Source: an uncultured Rhodobacterales bacterium
Lineage (GTDB): Bacteria; Pseudomonadota; Alphaproteobacteria; Rhodobacterales; Rhodobacteraceae
Length of the DNA stretch: 64,000 nucleotides
NCBI GenBank assembly: GCA_903873585.1
Contig: CAIQOV010000012.1
Location: 43,425-107,424 of the forward strand
Reading direction: 5' to 3'
The translations under genes and the position numbers were made by a program. Of this stretch, positions 28,706 through 37,430 are shown piece by piece; the stretch's first letter is position 1; every line of letters begins with the position of its first letter. The notes beneath the pieces were generated by a model. It was not told the DNA's origin, did not search any database, and worked only from the letters and a program-made list of their open reading frames with translations.

Positions 28706-29656
28706 AGCCACCATCCGCGCCCATTCGGCCTGCGTGCCGGGCAGGCCAAGCCTGATCCAGGTTTTGGAATAGGGAAAAATCCTGCTCCAAATATGGGCGC
28801 GGGCGAGTTGCGCTTGCGCTTGGTGCGCATCTGGCGTGGCATAAAGGCGAAAAAGACATGTACCGCCAAGCGTTTGCCAGCCTAAATTCGCACAGATTTC
28901 ATCCATCCGCCCCACCTCGCCCAACAACCGCGCCGTGGTGGCCTTGGCCCAAGCGTGGTCTTGCAGGGCAATCGTTGCAACTTCAATCGCGGGGCCGGAT
29001 ACGGGCCATGGGCCTGAGAACTCTGTCAGGCGGGCAATGTCAGCCGCAGCGCCAAGGGCAAAGCCCAAGCGCAGGCCCGCAAGGCCGTAAAACTTGCCAA
29101 ACGAGCGTAAGATCAGCAGGCCGTCGATCCCCGCCATATCGCCAAGCGACTGCGCGGGCATAGGATCAGCAAAGCTTTCATCCACGACCAAAAGCCCAAC
29201 CTGCCCCACCAATGCCAAAAGTGCTGCACGCGACCAATGCCGCCCGTCGGGGTTGTTGGGGTTCACGACAATGGCAATGTCAGCCCCGCTCAAAGCGTTC
29301 AGATCGCCAACCTCTTCAACCTGCCACCCACAGGCCCGCAGGGTTGCTGCGTGTTCGTTATAGGTTGGCCCCAACACCCGCGCCACACCCCTAGGGCGCA
29401 GCAAGGGCACCAGTTGAATAGCCGCCTGCGCACCCGACAGGGCAACCATCGGCGCATGCGTTCCATAAGCCTTAGAAGCCGCCTGCACCAAGCCAGCCAT
29501 CGCGGCATGGGTTGGCAAGGCGCTGAACGCCTGTGCCGAGATCGCAGGCACGGGGTAAGGCACGCGGTTGATGCCGGTTGACAGGTCAATCCAGTCGTCG
29601 CCACCGTAAGTTGCGCGCGCCTGTTCCAGATTGCCGCCGTGATCGCGCAGCGTCAT
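28691..29656 (-). CDS. cobC: Threonine-phosphate decarboxylase
   Basis: 321 residues, a fold-type I PLP enzyme. It decarboxylates L-threonine-P to (R)-1-aminopropan-2-ol phosphate for the nucleotide loop (CobC in Pseudomonas naming, CobD in Salmonella). Motifs are [14 protein letters not shown] at the start, [23 protein letters not shown], and the PLP Lys in [15 protein letters not shown]. The ATG at 29656 overlaps the cbiB stop by four bases. It is the last gene of the threonine kinase-cbiB-cobC unit. Confidence 0.93.
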   Translation of the reverse strand: MTLRDHGGNLEQARATYGGDDWIDLSTGINRVPYPVPAISAQAFSALPTHAAMAGLVQAASKAYGTHAPMVALSGAQAAIQLVPLLRPRGVARVLGPTYNEHAATLRACGWQVEEVGDLNALSGADIAIVVNPNNPDGRHWSRAALLALVGQVGLLVVDESFADPMPAQSLGDMAGIDGLLILRSFGKFYGLAGLRLGFALGAAADIARLTEFSGPWPVSGPAIEVATIALQDHAWAKATTARLLGEVGRMDEICANLGWQTLGGTCLFRLYATPDAHQAQAQLARAHIWSRIFPYSKTWIRLGLPGTQAEWARMVALAAR

Positions 29657-30591
29657 AGCGCCACCCCTGCCAAGATGCCGCACAGGGCCAGCATTGCCAG
29701 AACGTATAGCCGCAGGCCTTGCTGCATTTCGGCGGCACTTGGGTCATGGCCTGTGGCGTTCACCCAAGGCTCTAGCGTCACCTCGCCGTCATAGACCCTT
29801 GGGCCGGAAAGCCTGATGCCCAAAGCGCCCGCCAAGGCCGCCTCGGGCCAGCCCGCGTTGGGCGAGCGGTGGTGGCCCGCATCGGTCCACGTCACCGCCA
29901 AAGCCCTGCGCCACGCACGGCCAGAAGCGATAACAAACAACAAGGCCGTCAGGCGGGCGGGGATAAGATTTACCACATCATCCAACCGCGCCGCAGCCCA
30001 GCCAAAGGCGCTGTGACGCGGGCTTGGGTGGCCGATCATCGAATCCATCGTGTTGATCGCTTTATAAGCGGCAATCCCGGGCAAGCCAAAGACCAGCCCC
30101 CAAAACACCGGCGCCACCACCCCATCTGATGCACTTTCGCCCAAGCTTTCCAACCCCGCCCGCGCCACGCCAGCACTGTCCAGCGTCATCGGATCGCGCC
30201 CAACGATCATCGCCACAGCACCCCGTGCGCCCGCCAAATCACCTTGCGCTAAGGGCCGCATCACCCGTGCAACATGATCGTATAGCGAGCGTGTGGCCAC
30301 CAAGGGCCATGCCAGAACACCTGTCAGAACAGCGCCAAACACTCCCTTGGGCAGCAGTGCAACCACACCCAAACCCAAACCCCAAGCCACAGCCGTGATG
30401 CCCAGACACACCAGCACTCCCAAAGCGCGGCGCAGCCAAAACGGATCGTTCTCGCGGTTCAACCGCAGATCGGCCCAGCGGATCAGCGCGCCTGCCCAAG
30501 TCACCGGATGCCCGATGCGGCGATAGACTGCATCAGGCCAGCCCAAAGCCGCTTCAACCGCCATTGCCACCAACATGGATAGTGCAAACAT
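29653..30591 (-). CDS. cobD: Adenosylcobinamide-phosphate synthase
   Basis: 312 residues, membrane protein. It joins aminopropanol-P to adenosylcobyric acid (CobD in Pseudomonas naming, CbiB in Salmonella). Seen are GHPVTWAGALIRWADLRLN, SLYDHVARV, AVAMIVGRDPMTLDSAGVAR, ESASDGVVAPVFWG and NTMDSMIGHPSPRHSAFGWA. The start is the ATG at 30591, overlapping the kinase stop by one base. An earlier start adds a non-homologous leader and was rejected. Several hydrophobic helices are visible. Confidence 0.94.
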   Translation of the reverse strand: MFALSMLVAMAVEAALGWPDAVYRRIGHPVTWAGALIRWADLRLNRENDPFWLRRALGVLVCLGITAVAWGLGLGVVALLPKGVFGAVLTGVLAWPLVATRSLYDHVARVMRPLAQGDLAGARGAVAMIVGRDPMTLDSAGVARAGLESLGESASDGVVAPVFWGLVFGLPGIAAYKAINTMDSMIGHPSPRHSAFGWAAARLDDVVNLIPARLTALLFVIASGRAWRRALAVTWTDAGHHRSPNAGWPEAALAGALGIRLSGPRVYDGEVTLEPWVNATGHDPSAAEMQQGLRLYVLAMLALCGILAGVAL

Positions 30592-31379
30592 CAAAGCCCC
30601 CCGCAGCCAAACTGGGTGATCCGCGAAAACCCTGCCGCGCGCAAGTCTGCCGCCGCCGCTTGGGGCACAGTTCGCGGCGCAAAGATTAATCCGCGCGCGG
30701 CACCGGTATGGGCGATGCAAAAGCCCAAAGCGCCGTGGCGGCGGGCGAGGGCTTCGGTTGGGTCATTGGCAGGGCCGCGCAAGCCCAAGGTGCGGCGTGC
30801 CGATTGGCTGGCCAAATCAGCCATCGTGGCCAAATCTGGCCCGGGCCATGCCGCGACCAGATCGCTGACATCGGGAAAGGTATGATCTAGCGGATCGGTG
30901 CGCTGGCCTGCTCCGAAAAAGCCGCCCAACACCTCAAACCGTGGCAAAGCGGGCAGCTTGCCAAGCGCCACGCCAAGGCGCGATGCCCAAAGTACGCGTT
31001 CGGGATGTAAGCGCGCCAAGGGGTCTGATGCCCCCTCGACCGCCAAAACAGCCGCCTCTAACCGCGCATCGCTGGGCGCGCCTGCGGCCAAGGCCAAAGC
31101 CAACAGCGACGCGGTCGAGGCCCCTGCCCCACCCCCCAGCGGCATCGACAGGCGCAAGCTAAACTGGCCCCGCACGGGCAGGTCTAACGCCCGCACCAAA
31201 CGCCGCAATACCGCGCGCGGCACGGCCTTTTGCGCTTGGTACAGCCCGAACCTGCCGCTTGGCACCATGCCGGCCTCTGCCCACAGCGCGGTGCAGGGCA
31301 AAGTCACCAAAGCCAGCGGCCCGCAAGGCCCGATCCTGCCTTGCAACAACTCGCCAAAATGGCCGTAAACCCGCGTCAT
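30591..31379 (-). CDS. PduX-like L-threonine kinase (GHMP family)
   Basis: 262 residues from the ATG at 31379. It has the GHMP kinase motif PLGGGAGASTASLLALALA. The start, TRVYGHFGELLQGRIGPCGP, is typical of PduX-type kinases. It probably makes L-threonine-P, the substrate of the threonine-phosphate decarboxylase two genes on. Its link to cbiB and cobC by overlaps makes this likely. The alternative, another GHMP sugar or mevalonate-type kinase, fits the context less well. Confidence 0.85.
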   Translation of the reverse strand: MTRVYGHFGELLQGRIGPCGPLALVTLPCTALWAEAGMVPSGRFGLYQAQKAVPRAVLRRLVRALDLPVRGQFSLRLSMPLGGGAGASTASLLALALAAGAPSDARLEAAVLAVEGASDPLARLHPERVLWASRLGVALGKLPALPRFEVLGGFFGAGQRTDPLDHTFPDVSDLVAAWPGPDLATMADLASQSARRTLGLRGPANDPTEALARRHGALGFCIAHTGAARGLIFAPRTVPQAAAADLRAAGFSRITQFGCGGL

Positions 31380-31583
31380 CGCGCCCCCGCTTTGCGCGCA
31401 GATGTGCCAAGGGCTGCGGAGAGACACAAGGGCTGAAGCAACGCCGTGCCCCGTCACGGCGGTGATAAACCTTGATAAACCAAGTGCCGATACCGCCCTT
31501 TTGCCACAAATGTGACCGAAAGATGGCTTCGCTCTTGCGCCAAGAAACGCTAACATCGGTTAGGTTATAAGAAGGGGTTTGCC

Positions 31584-33374
31584 ATGGGAACTGCAGTCGG
31601 TGTCTTGATCAATGGCCGTCCGACCAATGGCGCAAACCCCTATATCGACTCGCTGAACGGCGGATCAGCGTGGAGCAATGAAAGCGGCGCTTCGGGCACG
31701 GTTTTCATAACCTATTACCTGCAAAGCGGGGTTGATCCTTATGGGGCACTGGTGGGCGGTGGTTCCAGCACTGCGTGGGATCCCGCGTGGAGCGGGGCAA
31801 TCAAGGCGGCGTTTGCCTCTTATGAAGCGGTTTGCAATGTAAAATATGTGGAAACCCAAGATCCAAACAGCGCTGACCTTTGGTATTGGCTGGCCTCTAA
31901 CACCCAAGTGGGCAGCGACAGTTCCGGCACGATCTTGGGGTGGCACGAATTGCCGGCCTATGGGTCACAAGAACCGCTGTACGGCGTTTTTAACCGCGAT
32001 TATTCCGCCACCGTCACACCGGGCAGCGTTATGTATGAAACGCTGGTGCATGAACTGGGGCACGGCTTGGGCTTGGCGCATCCGCATGACGGCGGGTATG
32101 ATACGCTTGTGAATGGCAAACCCCAGATTTTCCCCGGCGTCACCAATGAGTGGAGCACGGGAACCAACGGGCTGAACCAGTCGATCTGGACGGTGATGAG
32201 CTATAACGACGGCTGGACGGGGTCGCCATCATCCCCAACCGATTACGGCTGTGCGATCACACCGATGGCGCTGGATATTGCGGCCTTGCAAGGCATGTAT
32301 GGGGCCAACACCACCACGGCTTTGGGCGACAACACCTATCAACTGCCCACAGCGGCAGGGGCGAATGTGGGCTGGGCCTGTATTTGGGATTGTGGCGGAA
32401 GTGACACAATATCAAATGAGGGCAGTTCTGTCGCAGCCGTAATCAACCTGAACCAAGCCCCCCTGACAGGGCAAAACGCGGGCGGCTATGTGTCTTGGGA
32501 CAAGTCGGTTCCGGGGGGATTTACCATTGCCAACGGGGTGACGATCGAAAACGCGGTCGGTGGCAGCGGCAATGATCTGCTGACAGGCAACGCGGCCAAC
32601 AACACCCTGACGGGCGGTGAGGGGGCCGACACGCTGGTGGGTGGGGCGGGAACAGATACGCTGTACGGCGGGACGGGGAATGATGTGTTTGTCATCTCTG
32701 CACTGGCAGATTTCACGACAAATGACATGATCTTTGGCGCAGACGGTGTGGATGAGTTTCGCTTTGCCGCAACCTCAGCCGGAACCTTGGTCTTAACTGC
32801 CAATGTTTCGGTCGAGCGGGTGGTGATCGGTACGGGTACGGGGGCAAATGCGGTTAGCAGTGCCACGACGGCCCTAAGCGTCAACGCGTCAGCCTATAGC
32901 GATGCGAACGGGTTGACGATGGTTGGCAACGCGGGCGCAAACACCCTGACCGGATCGGGCTATGGCGATAGTCTGGATGGCGGTTCGGGCAATGATGTGC
33001 TGATCGGTGGCGGCGGGGTCGACCGGTTGATCGGCGGCGCTGGCAATGACAGCCTAACGGGCGGTGCTGATGCCGATACCTTTGTGTTCAATCTTTTATC
33101 CAGCAGTGACCGTGTCACAGATTTTGTGCATCTGAGCGACCACGTCGAACTGACAAAGTCGGTGATGACCGGCCTGAGCACTTTGGGCGCTTTGAGTGCG
33201 GATGCCTTTTATGCCGGCTCTGCCGCGCATGATGCGACAGACCGCATCATCTATAAGCAATCCACTGGCACGCTGTATTATGACGCTGACGGCAGAGGGG
33301 GCAAATCTGCCGTAGTTATCGCCGTCTTCGACACGCACCCCGTTCTAACCGCCGCCGACTTCTGGGTGGCCTAA
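31584..33374 (+). CDS. Serralysin-like M10 metalloprotease with RTX repeats, copy 1
   Basis: 596 residues, no N-terminal signal peptide. The zinc site HELGHGLGLAHPHDGG begins at residue 156, and the Met-turn VMSYND is at 204-209, both diagnostic of metzincins. Calcium-binding RTX nonapeptides (GGSGNDLLTG, GGAGTDTLYGG, GGAGNDSLTGG) follow in two clusters around residues 325-370 and 450-500. They are split by a roughly 100-residue module starting FVISALADFTTNDMI. The C-terminus ends LTAADFWVA, suiting a type I secretion signal. No ABC exporter is nearby. Long stretches match the next gene at DNA level, so this pair arose by duplication. Confidence 0.9.
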   Translation: MGTAVGVLINGRPTNGANPYIDSLNGGSAWSNESGASGTVFITYYLQSGVDPYGALVGGGSSTAWDPAWSGAIKAAFASYEAVCNVKYVETQDPNSADLWYWLASNTQVGSDSSGTILGWHELPAYGSQEPLYGVFNRDYSATVTPGSVMYETLVHELGHGLGLAHPHDGGYDTLVNGKPQIFPGVTNEWSTGTNGLNQSIWTVMSYNDGWTGSPSSPTDYGCAITPMALDIAALQGMYGANTTTALGDNTYQLPTAAGANVGWACIWDCGGSDTISNEGSSVAAVINLNQAPLTGQNAGGYVSWDKSVPGGFTIANGVTIENAVGGSGNDLLTGNAANNTLTGGEGADTLVGGAGTDTLYGGTGNDVFVISALADFTTNDMIFGADGVDEFRFAATSAGTLVLTANVSVERVVIGTGTGANAVSSATTALSVNASAYSDANGLTMVGNAGANTLTGSGYGDSLDGGSGNDVLIGGGGVDRLIGGAGNDSLTGGADADTFVFNLLSSSDRVTDFVHLSDHVELTKSVMTGLSTLGALSADAFYAGSAAHDATDRIIYKQSTGTLYYDADGRGGKSAVVIAVFDTHPVLTAADFWVA

Positions 33375-33549
33375 GCGCGGGCATTGCGGCGCTATTTGGC
33401 AAGGGTGCATTTACACCTTGGCTGGCCTAGTTTTGCCCAAAATTTGCCCCAATTGAATGCCACCTTTGCCGATGGGCACAGGTCAACGGCGCAAGACCAC
33501 CGAACTGTTTCCAGCAACAGGCCAGCCGCAACACGTTAAAGGTGGTGAC

Positions 33550-34986
33550 ATGGGAACAGCATATGGCGTTTTGATCGACGGCACCCCAACCAACGGCGCG
33601 AACCCTTATCTTGACACGCTCAACGGCGGCTCGGCTTGGCGCAACGAAAATGGCCAAAGCGGCACGGTCGTCCTAAGTTACGCACTGCAACAGGGGGACG
33701 ATCCTTACTTCGGTCTTGTCGGGGGTGGCCCAAGCTATGCGTGGGATCAGACCTTTCGTGCCGCCATCACTGCGGCCTTTGCCAGTTATGAAGCGGTGTG
33801 CGGGGTGGATTTTCAAGAAACCTCTGCCGAGACGGCTGACCTGTGGTATTGGCTTGCATCTGACACCCAAGTGGGCAGCGACAGTTCTGGCACGATCTTG
33901 GGCTGGCACGAATTTCCGGCCTATGGCTCGCAAGAGCCGTTGTACGGCGTCTTTAACCGCGAGTATTCCAACGTTGTCACACCTGGCAGCGTGATGTTTG
34001 AAACGCTGGTGCATGAATTGGGCCATGGTCTGGGCTTGGCCCATCCGCATGACGGCGGCTTTGACATGGGGGCAACCCCCTTTCCCGGCGTCACCAACGC
34101 GTGGAGCACGGGAACCTACGGGCTGAACCAGTCAATCTGGACGGTGATGAGCTATAACGACGGTTGGACGCGGTCGCCGTCATCGTCTTACGATTATGGC
34201 TGTGCGCTCACCCCCATGGCGCTGGATATTGCCGCCTTGCAAGGCATGTACGGGGCCAACACCACCACGGCTTTGGGCAACACCACGTATAAGTTACCAA
34301 CCTCTGCCGGATCAAATCTCGGCTGGGCCTGCATTTGGGATTGTGGCGGCGTTGACACGATCTCTAACCAAGGCAGCACCAAGGCCGCCGTGATCAACCT
34401 GAACCCAGCCCCTTTGACGGGCCAGAACGCCGGGGGATATGTGTCATGGGACCAGTCTGTACCGGGCGGGTTTACCATCGCCCATGGGGTAAAAATTGAA
34501 AATGCCGTCGGTGGTAGCGGCAATGATGCCCTTACCGGCAATGCGTCGAACAACACGCTGACCGGCGGCAATGGGGCCGATACCTTGGCGGGTGGCGCGG
34601 GGATGGACAGGCTGTTGGGTGGCAACGGAAATGATCGGCTGATCGGCGATGCAGGCAATGACACAATGACAGGTGGCGCGGGGGCCGATACCTTTGTGTT
34701 CACCCTGCGAACCGGCATCGACCATATCGCAGACTTTGGCCATCTGAGCGACCATATAGAGCTGTCACGAAAAACCATGGGCGCACTTGGCCCTTTGGGC
34801 GCTTTGAAAGCTGACGCCTTTTATGCCGGCCCTGCCGCCCATGATGCAAGTGACCGGATCATTTATGACCCCTCTCGCGGCGCGCTGTTTTATGACCCCG
34901 ACGGCACTGGCACCAAGGCTGCCATTCAAATCGCCGTGCTAGATCGCCATCCAACCCTAACCGTGACCGACCTGTGGGTCGCCTAA
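33550..34986 (+). CDS. Serralysin-like M10 metalloprotease with RTX repeats, copy 2
   Basis: 478 residues, a tandem paralog of copy 1. It keeps the zinc motif HELGHGLGLAHPHDGG at about residue 155 and the Met-turn VMSYND. It has a single shorter RTX cluster (GGSGNDALTG, GGNGNDRLIG, GDAGNDTMTGG) and lacks the module that splits the repeats in copy 1. The tail IAVLDRHPTLTVTDLWVA aligns with the end of copy 1. The ATG at 33550 follows AAAGGTGGTGAC and gives the same start MGTAxGVLI as copy 1. The 175-base spacer carries no obvious terminator, so joint transcription is possible. Confidence 0.9.
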   Translation: MGTAYGVLIDGTPTNGANPYLDTLNGGSAWRNENGQSGTVVLSYALQQGDDPYFGLVGGGPSYAWDQTFRAAITAAFASYEAVCGVDFQETSAETADLWYWLASDTQVGSDSSGTILGWHEFPAYGSQEPLYGVFNREYSNVVTPGSVMFETLVHELGHGLGLAHPHDGGFDMGATPFPGVTNAWSTGTYGLNQSIWTVMSYNDGWTRSPSSSYDYGCALTPMALDIAALQGMYGANTTTALGNTTYKLPTSAGSNLGWACIWDCGGVDTISNQGSTKAAVINLNPAPLTGQNAGGYVSWDQSVPGGFTIAHGVKIENAVGGSGNDALTGNASNNTLTGGNGADTLAGGAGMDRLLGGNGNDRLIGDAGNDTMTGGAGADTFVFTLRTGIDHIADFGHLSDHIELSRKTMGALGPLGALKADAFYAGPAAHDASDRIIYDPSRGALFYDPDGTGTKAAIQIAVLDRHPTLTVTDLWVA

Positions 34987-35026
34987 CCGCAGCCCTCGGC
35001 GCTGTTAGATCACTGCTTGGGAAATC

Positions 35027-35103
35027 TGGTGCACCCAGCACGATTCGAACGTGCGACCTTTGCCTTCGGAGGGCAACGCTCTATCCAGCTGAGCTATGGG
35101 TGC
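35027..35103 (-). tRNA. tRNA-Arg (anticodon CCG), CCA encoded
   Basis: 77 bases on the minus strand. Acceptor arms GCACCCA/TGGGTGC pair fully. The D arm is GCTC...GAGC. The anticodon stem TTGCC/GGCAA encloses the loop CTCCGAA, giving anticodon CCG. The T arm is GCACG-TTCGAAT-CGTGC. Discriminator A and CCA are encoded. It reads Arg codon CGG. It sits between the metalloproteases and sufS. Confidence 0.97.
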
Positions 35104-35156
35104 TTCGACCTTGTCTATAGAACGTAGTGCCTTTGGCTGCAATCTGAAACACGGGT

Positions 35157-36374
35157 TTAAGCGAACAGATCGTGGCACAGGTCTAGGGCTGAGATCAGCA
35201 CATCGACCTCATCTGTCGTGTTATACAGCCCGAATGACGCGCGGCAGGTGGCATTTACGCCCAGATGCGCCATAAGGGGCATGGTGCAGTGGCTGCCTGC
35301 GCGCACCGCAACGCCGCGTTTGTCTAACACGGTCGAGATGTCGTGGGCATGGGCTGCGCCGTTTAGCGTGAACGAGAAAATAGCACCCTTCGTGGCAGAA
35401 TTTCCTTGCACGGTCAGCCAGTTAAGCCCTGCCAGCTTGGCGCGGGCATAATCACGCAGCGACCGTTCGTGCGCGGCGATGTTCGCCATCCCTAGGCCCG
35501 TCATATAATCAAGCGCCACGCCAAGGCCGATCTGCTGCACAATGCCGGGGGTGCCGGCCTCGAACTTCATCGGCGGGTCGTTCCATGTCACCGCATCGCG
35601 CGACACTTCGCGGATCATATCGCCGCCGCCCATAAAGGGGCGCATTTCGGCTTGGCGTTCGGCTTTGATATAGATCGCGCCTGACCCGCTTGGGCCATAC
35701 AGCTTGTGCCCCGTGATGGCGTAAAAGTCGCAGCCGATGGCGCGCACATCGACCGCCATATGCACCGCCGCTTGGCTGCCATCGACCAGCACGGGCACAC
35801 CTTTGGCCGAAGCACCGGCACAAATCGCCGTCACATCGACAACGCTGCCCAAGACGTTCGACATATGGGTGACAGCGACCAGTTTGGTGCGCGGGCTGAT
35901 GGCGTCAATCACCGCCTGCGGATCAAGATCGCCGTTCGCGTCACACTCGACCCATTTCAGCACCACGCCCTGACGTTCGCGCAACAGGTGCCACGGCACG
36001 ATGTTGGCGTGGTGTTCCATAATGGAAAGAACAATCTCGTCACCTGCTTGCAGGCGCGGGGCGGCCCAAGCGTAAGACACCAGATTGATGCCTTCGGTGG
36101 CACCTGTGGTGAAGATGATCTCATCCTCGGCCCCGTTCAGGAACCGCGCAATCTTGCCGCGCACCGCTTCATAGCGGTCGGTGGCAAGGTTTGACAGGTA
36201 GTGCAAACCACGGTGAACATTGGCATATTCGTGGCTATAGGCTTGGGTCACCGCATCAATCACCACCTGCGGCTTTTGTGCCGAGGCCCCGTTGTCAAGG
36301 TAAACCAAGGGCTTGCCGTTGACCTGCCGGTGCAGGATTGGAAAGTCAGCACGGATGCGGGTTACGTCATACAT
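35157..36374 (-). CDS. sufS: Cysteine desulfurase, SufS type
   Basis: 405 residues. It takes sulfur from cysteine for Fe-S assembly. The PLP Lys is in AITGHKLYGPSGSGAIY. The active-site Cys is in RAGSHCTMPLMAH, where group II enzymes usually have RAGHHC. Also seen are YLDNGASAQKP and EHHANIVPW. It overlaps the upstream YIP1-type gene by eight bases. It is the last gene of the suf operon in the window; sufA and sufE are not seen after it, where a tRNA gene comes next. Confidence 0.95.
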   Translation of the reverse strand: MYDVTRIRADFPILHRQVNGKPLVYLDNGASAQKPQVVIDAVTQAYSHEYANVHRGLHYLSNLATDRYEAVRGKIARFLNGAEDEIIFTTGATEGINLVSYAWAAPRLQAGDEIVLSIMEHHANIVPWHLLRERQGVVLKWVECDANGDLDPQAVIDAISPRTKLVAVTHMSNVLGSVVDVTAICAGASAKGVPVLVDGSQAAVHMAVDVRAIGCDFYAITGHKLYGPSGSGAIYIKAERQAEMRPFMGGGDMIREVSRDAVTWNDPPMKFEAGTPGIVQQIGLGVALDYMTGLGMANIAAHERSLRDYARAKLAGLNWLTVQGNSATKGAIFSFTLNGAAHAHDISTVLDKRGVAVRAGSHCTMPLMAHLGVNATCRASFGLYNTTDEVDVLISALDLCHDLFA

Positions 36375-36954
36375 TGGGCACCGGAAGAATGAACATCAGC
36401 GCGGTCGTGGCCAGCACCAACACCGCCAAAGCCGTGCCCAGAATGGCGAAGAAGGTTTTGGTCAGGGATGTAAACCCGTTCAGTGCGGCGGTGAAATTTG
36501 TCAGCAGATAGAAGAACGCAAAGACCGAGGCAAACCCCACAGGCAGCGCCAGAATGGGCAGCACCAGAAGCACCACCACCTCTGCCACTTGCAGCAAGAT
36601 CAGCACCACCTCCAGCCACGCCACCAGCGATAGGCTTTGCGCAAAGCTGCCCTTTCCGCCAAACATTTGCCCCACACGCCACATCAAAGCCGCGCCCACG
36701 ATCATCAGGGCAAACTGGCTAAGGGCCAGAATGAAGGGCCGGTTGAACAGGTCTTGCATGGCTTGGTCGTCAATCGGGCCCATGAAGGCTTGCATCAGGG
36801 CCGTCAAAAGCGTGGCGAGAACCGCCGTCAGGGCCAAGGCCATCAGCCCCTGCGCCACGCTTAAGCGCAGACCCATCACACCATGGGCTGCGGCTTTGGG
36901 GTCAACCAATGTGTCACGCACGGCGCGCAGCAAGGTGGGGGGGGATAGGTTCAT
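36367..36954 (-). CDS. YIP1 family membrane protein in suf operon (second copy)
   Basis: 195 residues from the ATG at 36954. There are about five hydrophobic helices, visible at LMALALTAVLATLLTALM, ILALSQFALMIVGAALMWRV and the C-terminal ILGTALAVLVLATTALMFIL. The YIP1-like look comes from FVLALSQF/VGQMFGGKGSFAQSLSLVA-type sequence. It overlaps both its neighbours. No Fe-S motif is visible. Its function is unknown; operon position suggests but does not prove a link to Fe-S assembly. Confidence 0.75.
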   Translation of the reverse strand: MNLSPPTLLRAVRDTLVDPKAAAHGVMGLRLSVAQGLMALALTAVLATLLTALMQAFMGPIDDQAMQDLFNRPFILALSQFALMIVGAALMWRVGQMFGGKGSFAQSLSLVAWLEVVLILLQVAEVVVLLVLPILALPVGFASVFAFFYLLTNFTAALNGFTSLTKTFFAILGTALAVLVLATTALMFILPVPNV

Positions 36955-37430
36955 TGGCCCTCTACCTCGCGCAGCATTAGGGAATATAGGGTGAGGAAGG
37001 CCACGAATAGACCTAGGCCCATGCCCGTGACAACAGGCCCATCGCCCATGAACGACCGCACCAAACCTAAGAACAACATCCCCGGTGTGCTGCACGCCAA
37101 GGCCCAGAACAGCGCCAAGCGGCCGTCGTAATAGCCCCCCGTGCCGCCCATCAATCGGGCGACCAAGTGGCCCAAAGCGGCCAGCAGGTAAAAGAACGGC
37201 ACCAGCGCCAACAGCCCCAGTCCTGCGCCAAACAGGCGTTGGTAGAGGGTGACATCGGGGTTCAAGGCCGCTTGCCGCGACAGGTAGGGGGCCAGCGAGA
37301 CGAAGGCCAGCAGCAAAAAGACGAGCAAAAACGTGAACACAAACGGCTCTGACCGCCCCGCCCCGCGCAAACGGCGCACCACACGGCGCGGGCTGTGCCA
37401 GCTTTCGACGATGTCAGAGGTCAGCGCCAT
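36951..37430 (-). CDS. YIP1 family membrane protein in suf operon (first copy)
   Basis: 159 residues with about four helices, including FVFTFLLVFLLLAFVSLAPYL and FGAGLGLLALVPFFYLLAALG. A conserved-looking segment, ARLMGGTGGYYDGRLALFWA, is followed by a final helix. It starts on the last base of sufD and overlaps the next YIP1-type gene by four bases. The two may form a heteromeric membrane protein. No catalytic motif is visible and I cannot assign a role. Confidence 0.75.
   Translation of the reverse strand: MALTSDIVESWHSPRRVVRRLRGAGRSEPFVFTFLLVFLLLAFVSLAPYLSRQAALNPDVTLYQRLFGAGLGLLALVPFFYLLAALGHLVARLMGGTGGYYDGRLALFWALACSTPGMLFLGLVRSFMGDGPVVTGMGLGLFVAFLTLYSLMLREVEGQ

Noticed and set aside
35027..35103. 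tRNA-Arg as an integration site for the metalloprotease pair
   Set aside because: No integrase, no duplicated tRNA 3' end seen in the flanks, and composition of the proteases matches the surroundings.
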